From positions 87,193-151,192 of the forward strand of contig CAMYKS010000023.1 of the NCBI GenBank assembly GCA_947259115.1: DNA of 64,000 bases, in the 5' to 3' direction. Position numbers and translations under genes: made by a program. The notes under the pieces were generated by a model. The model was not told where the DNA came from, did no database searches, and saw only the letters and a program-made list of their open reading frames with translations. Below, piece after piece: positions 18,097-26,772 of the stretch. Each line of letters begins with the position of its first letter. Position 1 is the stretch's first letter. The DNA comes from an uncultured Desulfobulbaceae bacterium (GTDB lineage Bacteria > Desulfobacterota > Desulfobulbia > Desulfobulbales > BM004).

Positions 18097-18312
18097 TTAA
18101 GCCTGGCTCTTCTTCTTTCTCCTGGCAGCAACTGCGGCACCAACTAAGCCCGTGCCAAACAGAAGCATTGAAGCTGGTTCGGGGACTGGTCCGGGGACTC
18201 GATCTTCAAATACAATTCATGTATCAATTCTGAAATTTGACTGTGTGGTATGCCTTTCAGCGAAGAACAGATCAAAATCATAGGTATTGCCAATTGTAAG
18301 AAAGAGGAAACA
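18097..18312 (-). pseudogene. 3' remnant of a PEP-CTERM exported protein
   Basis: About 70 codons remain. They read GNTYDFDLFFAERHTTQSNF, then RIDT, an in-frame TGA (about 18224-18226), then IVFED and a typical PEP-CTERM sorting signal (VPEPASMLLFGTG, a hydrophobic stretch, then RRKKKSQA). The FFAERH-type segment resembles the end of fibro-slime-type domains. The upstream part is replaced at 18312 by the inverted repeat of the Y1-transposase element. The in-frame stop may be a later mutation. It implies an exosortase system elsewhere in the genome. Confidence 0.75.
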
Positions 18313-19395
18313 GGGTCACATCTTAAAAATTAAGAATTTAATAGCTGTTTTTTAATTTCCTGGACCTGTTCATCGAGTTTCTTGTTATCATTTATATATC
18401 TGCTGAACTGGTTATAGCGCATGGTAACAGCAGCTCCGGAAACATTAAAAAAAACACCAAGTTCTTTCCCTGACATTCCGCTGAGATCCCGGGCAAGATA
18501 GATTGCCATCGCACGTTCATGGCTGCCATGCCCGCCTTTTTTAATTACCTTTTCTTTTCTGCAGTTACATGCGGCACAAACTGCTTCAAGAATCCTGGCA
18601 GGCGAAACTCGTGGTTTCAGTTCTTTCAACTCCGGTATCTCTTGTGTATTCTCCCGGGAAGCAAGAAAAGCTTTCTGCACCCACTTGATAAATGGAATAT
18701 TGCCTAAAATAAATCCACCGAATGTTTCTTTGTGGAGATCATCCAATGCATCGATATCGACTTCTTCAATAAAACTTTTATATTTTTTTATCGCAGTGCT
18801 TCTTCTTTTCTCAAAATGACTGAGTATCTCCCCTGTTGTCAGCCACTCAGGATTCTTCGTCTTGCCGACAAAGGCCGGATAGCTACTCCATGGATAATCC
18901 ATAGGTTTTGCCACAATCTTTGCCTGAACCGGATTCAGATGAATATAGCGTGAAAGTTGCTCAAGGTATTCATCAGCATCTACCAAGACAGCTTTAAATC
19001 TTCCCTGGAAAAGATGACCGCTTCTTTGGCGTTTCTTATTAAAGTAAGTTGCGTAGCTGACATTGAGCCACTGGATGGCTTTGCTTAAGTTGGCATCCTG
19101 AGTTTGGAGTAATAGATGAAAATGGTTGTCCATCAGACAGTAGGTGTGAACGATAACCGAAAATCGTTGCACCGCTGTTGCCAGATATTCCAGAAACTTT
19201 TCTTTGTCTCTGTCATTTTTGAATATTTTTTCGCCGCCATTCCCACGATTGATTACATGGTAATAAGCTCCGGGATATTCCACTCGTAATGGTCTTGCCA
19301 TTTGTTCCTCCTGCTTAACCATAAATAGTAACCAGTGAAAACAGGCTAGACTGATACAAAAAAATAGTCAATTCTTAATTTTTAAGATGTGACCC
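18313..19395. mobile_element. Y1-transposase element with perfect 26-bp terminal inverted repeats
   Basis: The two ends, 18313-18338 and 19370-19395, are exact reverse complements of 26 bases beginning GGGTCACATCTTAAAAATTA. Between them lies one transposase gene. One end interrupts the PEP-CTERM remnant and the other lies 11 bases from the stop codon of the site-2 protease. Perfect terminal inverted repeats are unusual for Y1 (HUH) transposases, which normally use subterminal hairpins. Confidence 0.8.
18330..19301 (-). CDS. REP-associated (Y1/IS200-like) tyrosine transposase
   Basis: 323 residues from ATG 19301, chosen because AGGAGG lies seven bases upstream; a longer frame to 19322 runs over that site. 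The Y1 domain spans about 1-150: MARPLRVEYPGAYYHVINRG, the HUH motif in DNHFHLLL, then YIHLNPV with the catalytic Tyr. The C-terminal part (about 230-323) looks like a DnaA-type or winged helix-turn-helix region (GMSGKELGVFFNVSGAAVTM). Such enzymes act on REP-like palindromes, which are abundant in this window. Confidence 0.9.
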   Translation of the reverse strand: MARPLRVEYPGAYYHVINRGNGGEKIFKNDRDKEKFLEYLATAVQRFSVIVHTYCLMDNHFHLLLQTQDANLSKAIQWLNVSYATYFNKKRQRSGHLFQGRFKAVLVDADEYLEQLSRYIHLNPVQAKIVAKPMDYPWSSYPAFVGKTKNPEWLTTGEILSHFEKRRSTAIKKYKSFIEEVDIDALDDLHKETFGGFILGNIPFIKWVQKAFLASRENTQEIPELKELKPRVSPARILEAVCAACNCRKEKVIKKGGHGSHERAMAIYLARDLSGMSGKELGVFFNVSGAAVTMRYNQFSRYINDNKKLDEQVQEIKKQLLNS

Positions 19396-19406
19396 TTGTC
19401 TTGCTT

Positions 19407-20030
19407 TTAAGATAGCAACAGTTTGATAATTGATAAAATCATCCATTCGAAAAAGCGAATTACAGGTTCTAAAAGACCTAAATACAGCAGCGCGATGATA
19501 ATAAAAAATCCATAGCGCTCAAAACGGAAAAGAAAGTTCCGGACGCTTGGAGGTGCGAAGCCCATGAGAATTTTCGACCCGTCAAGAGGCGGCAGTGGAA
19601 TCAAATTGAAAGCGGCCAGGATGATGTTGATTCGGGCAAAATAATGGAGAAGCTGTGCCGCTATACTTGACGAGGAAAGGGGCAGCAGCCGATACAAAAA
19701 AAGTGCACAAAACGCCAACAGCATGTTGGTGATGATCCCTGCGGCGGAGACCAGTATCATCCCCATGCGCCTGTCGCGTAATTGGGTAAGATTCACCGGC
19801 ACCGGCTTTGCCCAGCCAAAGCCGAAAAGAAAGAGCATCATGGTACCCATGGGATCGAGGTGCTTGCGCGGATTGAGGCTTAGACGGCCCTGCGACTTGG
19901 CTGTCGTATCACCCATTTGATAGGCTACCCAGCCATGCGCCAACTCATGGAAAATGATGGAATACAAGAGCGGTATGGCAATGATGATGAACCCGAGTGG
20001 ATCTTTAAGCAACAGATTGAGCAGCCCCAT
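19407..20030 (-). CDS. site-2 protease family (M50) membrane metalloprotease
   Basis: 207 residues, the short rhomboid-free S2P type without a PDZ domain. The zinc site is HELAHGW (HExxH), with the third ligand region in NLIPLPPLDGSKIL. Several membrane helices. These short S2P proteins are common in bacteria; most have no known substrate. The gene is preceded by a weak ribosome site and separated by 150 bases from cbiA. Its 3' end touches the Y1-transposase element but is intact. Confidence 0.9.
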   Translation of the reverse strand: MGLLNLLLKDPLGFIIIAIPLLYSIIFHELAHGWVAYQMGDTTAKSQGRLSLNPRKHLDPMGTMMLFLFGFGWAKPVPVNLTQLRDRRMGMILVSAAGIITNMLLAFCALFLYRLLPLSSSSIAAQLLHYFARINIILAAFNLIPLPPLDGSKILMGFAPPSVRNFLFRFERYGFFIIIALLYLGLLEPVIRFFEWMILSIIKLLLS

Positions 20031-20180
20031 GGATTATCCCCCCCGACAGCACTCCGTAAAAGAAAGTATATCTAAGAATAATTACTCTATTCCTACCATA
20101 AAGTGATTATGGAAACCCACGCAAATATTTCTGCTTCTCCCGGGTGTAAACCGCTTCTGTAATATTCATGCTCTTGCTGT

Positions 20181-21569
20181 TCAATCGGGGCTTTTTTTTA
20201 GATTTTTAAATTCCAGGGCCCGGGCAACTAAATTGGGAGCCCATTGGGGTGTGGATAGGGAGTGGATATGGGTATAGAGTGCCAGAACATTATTGAAAAC
20301 CAGGCCGTCCCTGGAGTCCAGGAACCCCACACCCCGCTCCATGGTTAGTGCCAGATCCACAGAACTGCCCTGCCAGGAGAGAACAGTGCTGTAGCGAAAC
20401 TCATGCCCTTTAATCATCTCTCCCTCTTTATAAAATGGGGTCTTCCCCTTCACGGTAAGTTCTGTATACCCATGGGCCTGGGGTTTTTTGTGCAGTCCAA
20501 ACCGGACAGGAAAAACACCGGCAAGGGGATACTCCTTACCATCGAGAACAATACTTTCACCAAGATAAATCAGGCCCCCGCATTCTGCATAGATCGGCAG
20601 GCCCGACACAGCAGCCTCTTTAACGGATTGTCGGAATTCCCTGTTTTCAGCCAGCCGCCTGGCACTTGTTTCCGGGAAGCCGCCGCCTATGTAAAGAGCG
20701 TCAATTTCCGGCAGATTTACAGCGCTCATGGCATTGATCTCAACCAGTTCCGCTCCCTCATTTTCCAAAGCTTCCAGGTTGTCAGGATAGTAGAATTGAA
20801 AGGCCGCGTCCTTAAGAATACCGATGCGTACAGTGCGCGTCACGCTCTCCTTGTCTATAGGCTTTTTACTTGTCCCATGCATCTCAATATCTGACATGAG
20901 ATTTTCTATTTTCTTCAAATCAAGGCATTCATGTGCCATATTAGCCACCATGCCGGTCGTCTGCTCCGCATCTTCATGTTCCTGGTGCGGCGTCACACCT
21001 AAATGGCGCTGGGGGAAAAAATCAGTTTTTGAACGCGGAATAGCTCCAACCACCGGGATACCGGTGTAATGCTCCACCGACTGACGCACGATGGATTCAT
21101 GCCTGGCAGTTCCCAACCGATTCAAGACAACTCCCCTGATCATCACCCGGGGGTCAAGTTTCTGGCAGCCCAATACCAGGGCAGCTACGGTACGTGTCGT
21201 CTTGGTGCAGTCGACCACGAGCAGAACCGGAAGCACCAGCTCAACGGAAAGTTCCGCCGTACTGTATGCCCCTTCAATGTTGACGCCATCAAACAGGCCT
21301 CTATTGCCCTCGACAATTGCCATCTCAGCCTGTTTGGAATGACGCGCAAAAGATTGCCTTATCACTTCAGGGTCCATCAGGAACGGATCAAGGTTGTAGC
21401 ATGGATGCCCGGCACCAAGCTGGAGCCAGCCGGCATCGATATAGTCGGGCCCCTTTTTAAACGGCACCACGCTGCGCCCCTGCCCGGCATACGCAGCTAC
21501 CAGGCCGACCGCCACAACGCTTTTCCCCGATCCACCGCTTAAACCGGCAACTATTATTCCTTTTGTCAT
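20181..21569 (-). CDS. cbiA: cobyrinate a,c-diamide synthase
   Basis: ATP- and glutamine-dependent amidation of cobyrinate side chains a and c in anaerobic cobalamin synthesis. 462 residues. The N-terminal dethiobiotin-synthetase-like fold has GLSGGSGKSVVAVGL and FKKGPDYIDAGWL. The C-terminal class I glutaminase has YIGGGFPE and the nucleophile in YAECGGLIYLGE, with a late His in GHEFRYS. The relative CfbB (coenzyme F430) is a possible alternative but unlikely in a non-methanogen. No other cobalamin gene is adjacent, so the pathway is scattered. Confidence 0.92.
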   Translation of the reverse strand: MTKGIIVAGLSGGSGKSVVAVGLVAAYAGQGRSVVPFKKGPDYIDAGWLQLGAGHPCYNLDPFLMDPEVIRQSFARHSKQAEMAIVEGNRGLFDGVNIEGAYSTAELSVELVLPVLLVVDCTKTTRTVAALVLGCQKLDPRVMIRGVVLNRLGTARHESIVRQSVEHYTGIPVVGAIPRSKTDFFPQRHLGVTPHQEHEDAEQTTGMVANMAHECLDLKKIENLMSDIEMHGTSKKPIDKESVTRTVRIGILKDAAFQFYYPDNLEALENEGAELVEINAMSAVNLPEIDALYIGGGFPETSARRLAENREFRQSVKEAAVSGLPIYAECGGLIYLGESIVLDGKEYPLAGVFPVRFGLHKKPQAHGYTELTVKGKTPFYKEGEMIKGHEFRYSTVLSWQGSSVDLALTMERGVGFLDSRDGLVFNNVLALYTHIHSLSTPQWAPNLVARALEFKNLKKSPD

Positions 21570-21688
21570 GCCTCTTTCCTTTTAGATTGAAACACTTTTA
21601 GTCAATAACATATGTTCATGACCTATACACTTGCTGATTGGAATACTGGTTAATAATTGCTTCAATACTCCATCACCCCCGGTACAAT

Positions 21689-21766
21689 TCCTTCAGCCTT
21701 CAGCCTTTAACCTTGTACCCTCGACCCCTTGCCCCCTTGAAACCTTGGCCCCTTGAACCCTGCCCT
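21689..21766. repeat. degenerate heptad repeat after uvrB
   Basis: On the minus strand this is a run of about eleven imperfect seven-base units of the form CAAGGGG, CCAAGGT, AGGTTAA and AGGCTGA, ending at the uvrB stop codon. It is low-complexity and noncoding. Confidence 0.6.
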
Positions 21767-23767
21767 TCACCCCATCTCCAGTTCAAGCTGCCGTAACTCC
21801 TTAATCTGATCCCGCAGCCCGGCTGCCTCTTCAAAGGCAAGAACCTTGGCGGCCTTGTGCATTTCAGCCTCCAATCTCTTAATATCCCGGCGCAGGTCAT
21901 GTAAGCTGTGATATTCCACCACTTCTTCTGCAGACTGAACCGCCACCGTGATATAGTCCTTTTCATAAACCGTGGCCAGAATATCCTTGATACTGGAACG
22001 TATAGTGGTTGGAGTTATACTGTTATCAATATTATACTGCTGCTGGATTTTTCTTCTGCGTGCAGTTTCCTCAATGGTCCGCTGCATGGAGCCTGTAACA
22101 GTGTCGGCATAAAGGATAACCAGGCCGTCGACATTTCTCGAAGCCCGGCCACAGGTCTGGATCAAAGAACGCTCACTGCGCAAAAAACCCTCCTTGTCTG
22201 CATCCAGCACCGCGACCAGGGACACCTCGGGTATATCCAAGCCTTCGCGCAGCAGATTAATGCCAATAAGCACATCATATTCTCCCTGACGGAGCTCCCT
22301 GATAAGTTCCATGCGCTCCAGGGTTTTAATGTCTGAATGCAGGTATTTGACCCGCACATTCAGGTTTTCATAATAGTCAGTCAGGTCCTCGGACATTCTC
22401 TTGGTCAGGGTTGTGACCAGGACTGCCTCTTTTTTCTCCGCCCGCACACGGATCTCAGCCAGGAGATCATCCACCTGGTTTTTGGCAGGACGAACCTCAA
22501 TAACCGGATCCATAAGTCCTGTGGGCCGTATGATCTGCTCAACTATCCTGCCCTCCGCCTGCTCCAGCTCAAAATTTCCCGGAGTGGCCGAGACATAAAT
22601 TACCTGGTTGGTTCGCTTTTCAAACTCGTCAAAGCGCAGCGGCCTGTTGTCTAAAGCGGACGGCAGCCTGAAGCCGAACTCCACCAACGTCTTCTTGCGC
22701 GACCGGTCCCCGCGGTACATACCATGCAATTGCGGCACACCGATATGGCTTTCATCAATAAAGAGGATGAAATCATCCGGGTAATAATCCAAGAGAGTCG
22801 GCGGCGGCTCTCCCGGTGCAGCGCCTGTCAGATGCCGGCTGTAATTTTCGATGCCGTTGCAGTAGCCGAGCTCACTTATCATCTCCAGGTCAAACATGGT
22901 CCGCTGTTCTATCCTTTGAGCCTCAAGCAGCCTGGTTTCCTTCTCAAAAAAAGCCAGCTGCTCCCTAAGCTCTTCCATGATTGTACGTTTGGCTATCTCC
23001 AGCCGTTCCGTGGAAGTGACAAAATGGCTTGAAGGAAAAACTGTTAATTCAGACATTTGTCCCAGAACTACACCACGCAGTGGATCGACCAGGGAAATGG
23101 AGTCAATGGTATCGCCAAACAGATCAACACGGACGGCCCGCTCCTCCTCATAGGCAGGAAAAATCTCCACCACATCACCCCGCACCCGGAAGGTGCCGCG
23201 GTGAAAAGAAATATCATTACGTTCATAAAGCATATAAACCAAACGTTTCTGCATTTCCTCCCGGGGATACTCCTCCCCGACTTTTAAAAACAGGTGCAGA
23301 TTTTTATACTCATCGGGCGAACCAAGACCGTATATGCAGGAGACGGAGGCCACGATGAGCACATCGCGCCGGGTCAAAAGAGAACGTGTTGCCGAATGGC
23401 GCATCTTGTCAATGGCATCATTAATGGAAGAATCTTTTTCAATATAGGTGTCCGATTGCGGGATATAGGCCTCTGGCTGGTAATAGTCGTAATAGGAGAC
23501 AAAATATTCCACGGCGTTGTGCGGAAAAAGATCCTTGAACTCTGCATAGAGTTGTGCAGCCAGCGTTTTATTGGGTGCAATAACCAGCGTCGGCCTCTGC
23601 ACCTGTTCCACGACCTTGGCCATGGTAAATGTCTTGCCGGAACCGGTAACACCTAGCAAAACCTGTGTGGGACACCCGGCAGCGACACCCTCTGATAAAA
23701 CTTTAATCGCTCTGGGCTGGTCACCGGCAGGTATGAAGGAGGATTCTATTTTAAATAAATTTTCCAC
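21767..23767 (-). CDS. uvrB: excinuclease ABC subunit B
   Basis: Damage-verification helicase of nucleotide excision repair, working with UvrA and UvrC. 666 residues, normal length. Walker A is [14 protein letters not shown] (about 39-52), the beta-hairpin that inserts into DNA is [12 protein letters not shown], motif VI lies around [12 protein letters not shown], and the C-terminal UVR (UvrC-binding) motif is [18 protein letters not shown] run of degenerate heptads follows the stop codon. It is preceded by a membrane-protein gene in the same orientation, 11 bases away. Confidence 0.97.
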   Translation of the reverse strand: MENLFKIESSFIPAGDQPRAIKVLSEGVAAGCPTQVLLGVTGSGKTFTMAKVVEQVQRPTLVIAPNKTLAAQLYAEFKDLFPHNAVEYFVSYYDYYQPEAYIPQSDTYIEKDSSINDAIDKMRHSATRSLLTRRDVLIVASVSCIYGLGSPDEYKNLHLFLKVGEEYPREEMQKRLVYMLYERNDISFHRGTFRVRGDVVEIFPAYEEERAVRVDLFGDTIDSISLVDPLRGVVLGQMSELTVFPSSHFVTSTERLEIAKRTIMEELREQLAFFEKETRLLEAQRIEQRTMFDLEMISELGYCNGIENYSRHLTGAAPGEPPPTLLDYYPDDFILFIDESHIGVPQLHGMYRGDRSRKKTLVEFGFRLPSALDNRPLRFDEFEKRTNQVIYVSATPGNFELEQAEGRIVEQIIRPTGLMDPVIEVRPAKNQVDDLLAEIRVRAEKKEAVLVTTLTKRMSEDLTDYYENLNVRVKYLHSDIKTLERMELIRELRQGEYDVLIGINLLREGLDIPEVSLVAVLDADKEGFLRSERSLIQTCGRASRNVDGLVILYADTVTGSMQRTIEETARRRKIQQQYNIDNSITPTTIRSSIKDILATVYEKDYITVAVQSAEEVVEYHSLHDLRRDIKRLEAEMHKAAKVLAFEEAAGLRDQIKELRQLELEMG

Positions 23768-23778
23768 AGCAGAATGAA

Positions 23779-24387
23779 TTACCCTCTTTTCCAGGGAATC
23801 AGCATTGGCACTTTTTTACGATACGCACGGTATGGTTCACCGATCTCGGCAATAAGCTTTTTTTCTTCAAGAAATGTACCGATAATTATATAAACGATCA
23901 GCACTGTTTTACTGACAAGTGATACGTCAGTGATTACACCAAAGGCCAAGATCAAAAGAAGTGCGCCGCTGTACCACGGATGCCGGACATATCCCAGTAT
24001 GCCCTCTGTTGTTAATTCAATGTCTTGCGCTTTTCTGCCGTGTCTCATATCATGGATCTGCTTTATGCCAAGCATATATTGTATATCATAGACGCGAAAA
24101 CCACTGTAAAATAACAGGAAAGAAGCCGCGTACAGGCATAATTTCAAGAGATACCAGGGCCAGGGCCAGGCGAAAATCACTTTTTCCTCAAGGAGCCACT
24201 GATAAAAAACGACCGGCAGAAGAGTAAGAAGACTGAAGATGCTGTAGAACAGTCTGTAGTAACCGAATCTGCTCCCCATAATTTGCTTCATCCCGGCTGC
24301 AAAGCCACTGCTGATCAGCAGACTGTGCAGAAAACACCAGGCTGCCCACAATAACGCCAGAATTGAAATTGATTGAACACGGTTCAT
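23779..24387 (-). CDS. isoprenylcysteine-methyltransferase-like (NnrU/ICMT) membrane protein
   Basis: 202 residues, about five membrane helices. The C-terminal ICMT/PEMT signature is seen: [14 protein letters not shown], then [16 protein letters not shown]. The N-terminus ([12 protein letters not shown]) resembles the NnrU group. Bacterial members bind SAM, but their lipid or protein substrate is mostly unknown. It is directly upstream of uvrB (11 bases). Its promoter region is shared with the divergent Rrf2 gene. Confidence 0.82.
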   Translation of the reverse strand: MNRVQSISILALLWAAWCFLHSLLISSGFAAGMKQIMGSRFGYYRLFYSIFSLLTLLPVVFYQWLLEEKVIFAWPWPWYLLKLCLYAASFLLFYSGFRVYDIQYMLGIKQIHDMRHGRKAQDIELTTEGILGYVRHPWYSGALLLILAFGVITDVSLVSKTVLIVYIIIGTFLEEKKLIAEIGEPYRAYRKKVPMLIPWKRG

Positions 24388-24484
24388 TTTGAGATAAACC
24401 CAATGTTTACTAATCTTATCAGTGTTGTCAATATTATAAATTTCTTTATTTACTCTGAGTTAAAGGACGATGATAATTAATCAT

Positions 24485-24524
24485 TTGACATCTTGCTCAA
24501 TAATCCATAACTAGTTTAAAACTA
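24485..24524 (+). promoter_or_regulatory. candidate promoter and palindrome upstream of the Rrf2 gene
   Basis: TTGACA (24485-24490), 17-base spacer, then TAACTA (24508-24513). The palindrome TAGTTTAAAACTA (24512-24524) overlaps the -10 and expected start. It shares ATAACTnGnTTAA with the promoter at 25109-25148, which suggests one regulator for both. Confidence 0.5.
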
Positions 24525-24594
24525 TTTAAATTGGAATGCTTGTTTAGTCAAATGACGATATATCCTGAAACAAAATACATTATAAGGAAAACAT

Positions 24595-25011
24595 ATGCTT
24601 AGCATAAGCAATAAAAGCAGATATGGCATTGCAGCACTTCTGGCGCTTGCCGAATTCTACGACTCAGGTCTGCTGCAGATAAAAGACATCGCCTTCCGCT
24701 GCGACATACCACACCAGTTTCTGGAGCAGATATTCAACAGGCTTGGCAAGGCAGGGATCATTAAAAGCACCCGGGGCAAAAACGGCGGCTATGAACTGGC
24801 AAAACCTCCAGACCGGATTACTGTGCTGCATATCGTCACTGCCCTGGATGGCGATATAGAGTTTGTGGCCAAGGCTGATGAGAAAAATGACGTCATCGTG
24901 GAACTCTTTCACGAAGCGGGAAAAAACCTGATGGAAGTCCTTTCTGTCAGCCTCGCAGAACTTGTTGCCAAACAGCAGGCATTACGGAAAAACGTCATAT
25001 ACAACATATAG
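24595..25011 (+). CDS. Rrf2-family transcriptional regulator, cluster-free type
   Basis: 138 residues. The N-terminal winged helix begins MLSISNKSRYGIAALLALAEF and carries the recognition segment FLEQIFNRLGKAGIIKSTRGKNGGYELAKP, the Rrf2 signature. The three cysteines that hold the Fe-S cluster in IscR and NsrR are absent; the only Cys is in FRCDIP. It therefore resembles CymR, which represses cysteine genes with the help of CysK. The sulfur cluster starts 216 bases downstream with a similar operator, so this is the probable regulator. ATAAGGA lies before the ATG. Confidence 0.88.
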   Translation: MLSISNKSRYGIAALLALAEFYDSGLLQIKDIAFRCDIPHQFLEQIFNRLGKAGIIKSTRGKNGGYELAKPPDRITVLHIVTALDGDIEFVAKADEKNDVIVELFHEAGKNLMEVLSVSLAELVAKQQALRKNVIYNI

Positions 25012-25108
25012 TTTTCCCTCCTGCATCTCCAAAATCTTTCTCTGCCTGGCAGGCCATAGCGAAAGCCCCTAGTGCCGTCAACCCCAATAAACTTTTTTCA
25101 TTTTTTTC

Positions 25109-25148
25109 TTGACTATTGCTGCTCCATGTTTTATAACTTGATTAAGTT
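25109..25148 (+). promoter_or_regulatory. candidate promoter and operator of the thiocarboxylate cluster
   Basis: TTGACT (25109-25114), spacer of 17, TATAAC (25132-25137). The perfect palindrome AACTTGATTAAGTT (25135-25148) covers the -10 and start point, a classic repressor position. It is 80 bases upstream of the sulfur-carrier start codon. Confidence 0.55.
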
Positions 25149-25227
25149 GATCAGATTAATAAGAATTAAAAACAGAAAAAACCGGGGACACTTTTCACAA
25201 CCTGTGCAACATTCCGAAGGAGACACC

Positions 25228-25440
25228 ATGCAGATAACAGTGAACGGCGAAGCAAACGAACTCAATGAGGCCGAAATAAACCTCGCAAAGCTTTTGGACA
25301 TAAGACAGGTTGAATCCCCTGAAATGGTGGCGGTGCAACTCAACGGAGAATTTGTGGAAATGAAGAACTACACATCCACTTACCTAAAAACGGGCGATGA
25401 TGTTGAATTTTTGTATTTCATGGGAGGCGGCTCCCGGTGA
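25228..25440 (+). CDS. hcyS: MoaD/ThiS/HcyS-like sulfur carrier protein with masked C-terminal Gly-Gly
   Basis: 70-residue ubiquitin-fold sulfur carrier. ATG 25228 is chosen for GAAGGAGA seven bases upstream; a longer in-frame stretch to 25072 is not protein-like. The C-terminus reads FLYFMGGGSR, so the Gly-Gly that must carry the thiocarboxylate is capped by Ser-Arg (or Gly-Ser-Arg). In Wolinella succinogenes, HcyS is likewise capped, by Ala, and the metalloprotease HcyD trims it. Here the JAMM gene three positions downstream can do this. The next gene overlaps by four bases (GTGA). Confidence 0.85.
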   Translation: MQITVNGEANELNEAEINLAKLLDIRQVESPEMVAVQLNGEFVEMKNYTSTYLKTGDDVEFLYFMGGGSR

Positions 25441-26669
25441 CCGGTTTTACCACCAGCGCCATTCATGGTGTAGCATTAAAAAGGGACGTGCACGGCAGCC
25501 TCCGGGTACCGGTTTACGACACCGTTGCCTTTGAATTTGACAGTGCCAAGGATATCAATCAAGCCTTTGCCGGCAGGAAGCCTGCCCATACCTATTCACG
25601 GATTACAAATCCAACTGTAGAAGACTTTGAGCAACGCATCCGCCTGGTGAGCGGCGGTGCAACTGCCATTGCCGTTTCTTCAGGCATGGCTGCAATAACC
25701 AACGTCATACTGACACTGGCAGGAGCCGGAACCAATATTGTGACCAGCAAGCACCTCTTCGGCAATACCCTTTCCCTTTTTGAAAAAACCCTCAAACCCT
25801 GGGGCCTGGAAATCAGGTATGCCGACATGTCAGATCCTGCAACTGTTTCCAGGGCCATCGACAATAACACCCGGGCAGTATTTCTTGAGAGTATCACCAA
25901 TCCCCAGCTTGAAGTGGCTGACTTCAGGGCCCTGTCAGCCATCACCCAGGATCATTCCGTACCGCTGGTTGTTGATAATACAGTGACCACTCCCTATCTT
26001 TTTCGCACCAGAGACTCTGGTGTGAATGTAGAAGTATTATCAAGCACCAAGTATATAACCGGAGGCGCTACATCATTGGGCGGTGTAATAATTGATAACG
26101 GCAACTTTGACTGGCGCAATTCTCCTCGATTAAAAGACTGGGGCATTAAAATGGGGCCTTTGGCCATGCTTGGTGCTCTGCGCCGGGAAATTTACCGAAA
26201 TGTAGGATCTTGCCTGGCACCGCACCATGCATACCTGCAAAGCCTTGGCCTGGAAACCCTTAGCCTGCGGATTGACCGGAGCTGCGGCAATACCCTGGCC
26301 CTGGCAGAATTTCTCCAGCAGCACGATAAAGTTGCATCTGTACATTATCCCGGTTTGCCTGATTCTGCATATCACACAAATGCTAAAGAGCAGTTCTGTG
26401 GCCGGTATGGTGGCATCCTGACCTTTGATCTGAACAGCAAACATGAGTGCTTCAAACTCATGGACTCATTAAAACTTGTAAAACGAGCAACAAATGTAAA
26501 TGACAACAAGACACTCATCCTGCATCCGGCTTCAACAATTTTCTGCGAGTATCCGGATGGGGTGCTGTCTGAAATAGGTGTACGCCACACCATGATCCGC
26601 CTCTCAGTTGGTATTGAGGATTTTGAAGATTTAAAAAATGACCTTGAAGGGGGCTTGGCAATATTATGA
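25437..26669 (+). CDS. MetY/cystathionine-gamma-synthase-family PLP enzyme
   Basis: 410-residue Cys/Met-metabolism PLP enzyme (GTG start, overlapping the carrier gene by four bases). Seen: HTYSRITNPTVEDFEQRI, SSGMAAITN, LESITNPQLEV, VVDNTVTTPYLF, and the PLP lysine in SSTKYITGGATSLGG. Position next to a thiocarboxylate carrier points to an O-acetyl- or O-succinylhomoserine sulfhydrylase that takes sulfur from the carrier, as MetY does in Wolinella. Use of O-acetylserine is possible. Substrate choice is inferred. Confidence 0.88.
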   Translation: MTGFTTSAIHGVALKRDVHGSLRVPVYDTVAFEFDSAKDINQAFAGRKPAHTYSRITNPTVEDFEQRIRLVSGGATAIAVSSGMAAITNVILTLAGAGTNIVTSKHLFGNTLSLFEKTLKPWGLEIRYADMSDPATVSRAIDNNTRAVFLESITNPQLEVADFRALSAITQDHSVPLVVDNTVTTPYLFRTRDSGVNVEVLSSTKYITGGATSLGGVIIDNGNFDWRNSPRLKDWGIKMGPLAMLGALRREIYRNVGSCLAPHHAYLQSLGLETLSLRIDRSCGNTLALAEFLQQHDKVASVHYPGLPDSAYHTNAKEQFCGRYGGILTFDLNSKHECFKLMDSLKLVKRATNVNDNKTLILHPASTIFCEYPDGVLSEIGVRHTMIRLSVGIEDFEDLKNDLEGGLAIL

Positions 26670-26745
26670 TCGTCGGCATCGCAATAAGCACGATGCGGAC
26701 AGGTATCGTGCCTGTAATATGTGGATATTACCAGGCCCTGTTGAT
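26670..26745. repeat. 75-bp repeat family B, copy 1
   Basis: Begins directly after the MetY-like stop codon and ends before the hcyF ribosome site. It shares with copy 2 (27988-28062) the strings GATGCGGACAGGTATCG and CAGGCCCTGTTGAT. Outer stem ACAGG/CCTGT. It also contains a local GCACGAT/ATCGTGC hairpin. Confidence 0.75.
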
Positions 26746-26772
26746 GAAATAGTATCTTTTGAGGATTGTACC

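Noticed and set aside
25072-25227. N-terminal extension of the sulfur carrier
   Set aside because: It covers the promoter and the palindrome. GAAGGAGA marks ATG 25228 as the start.
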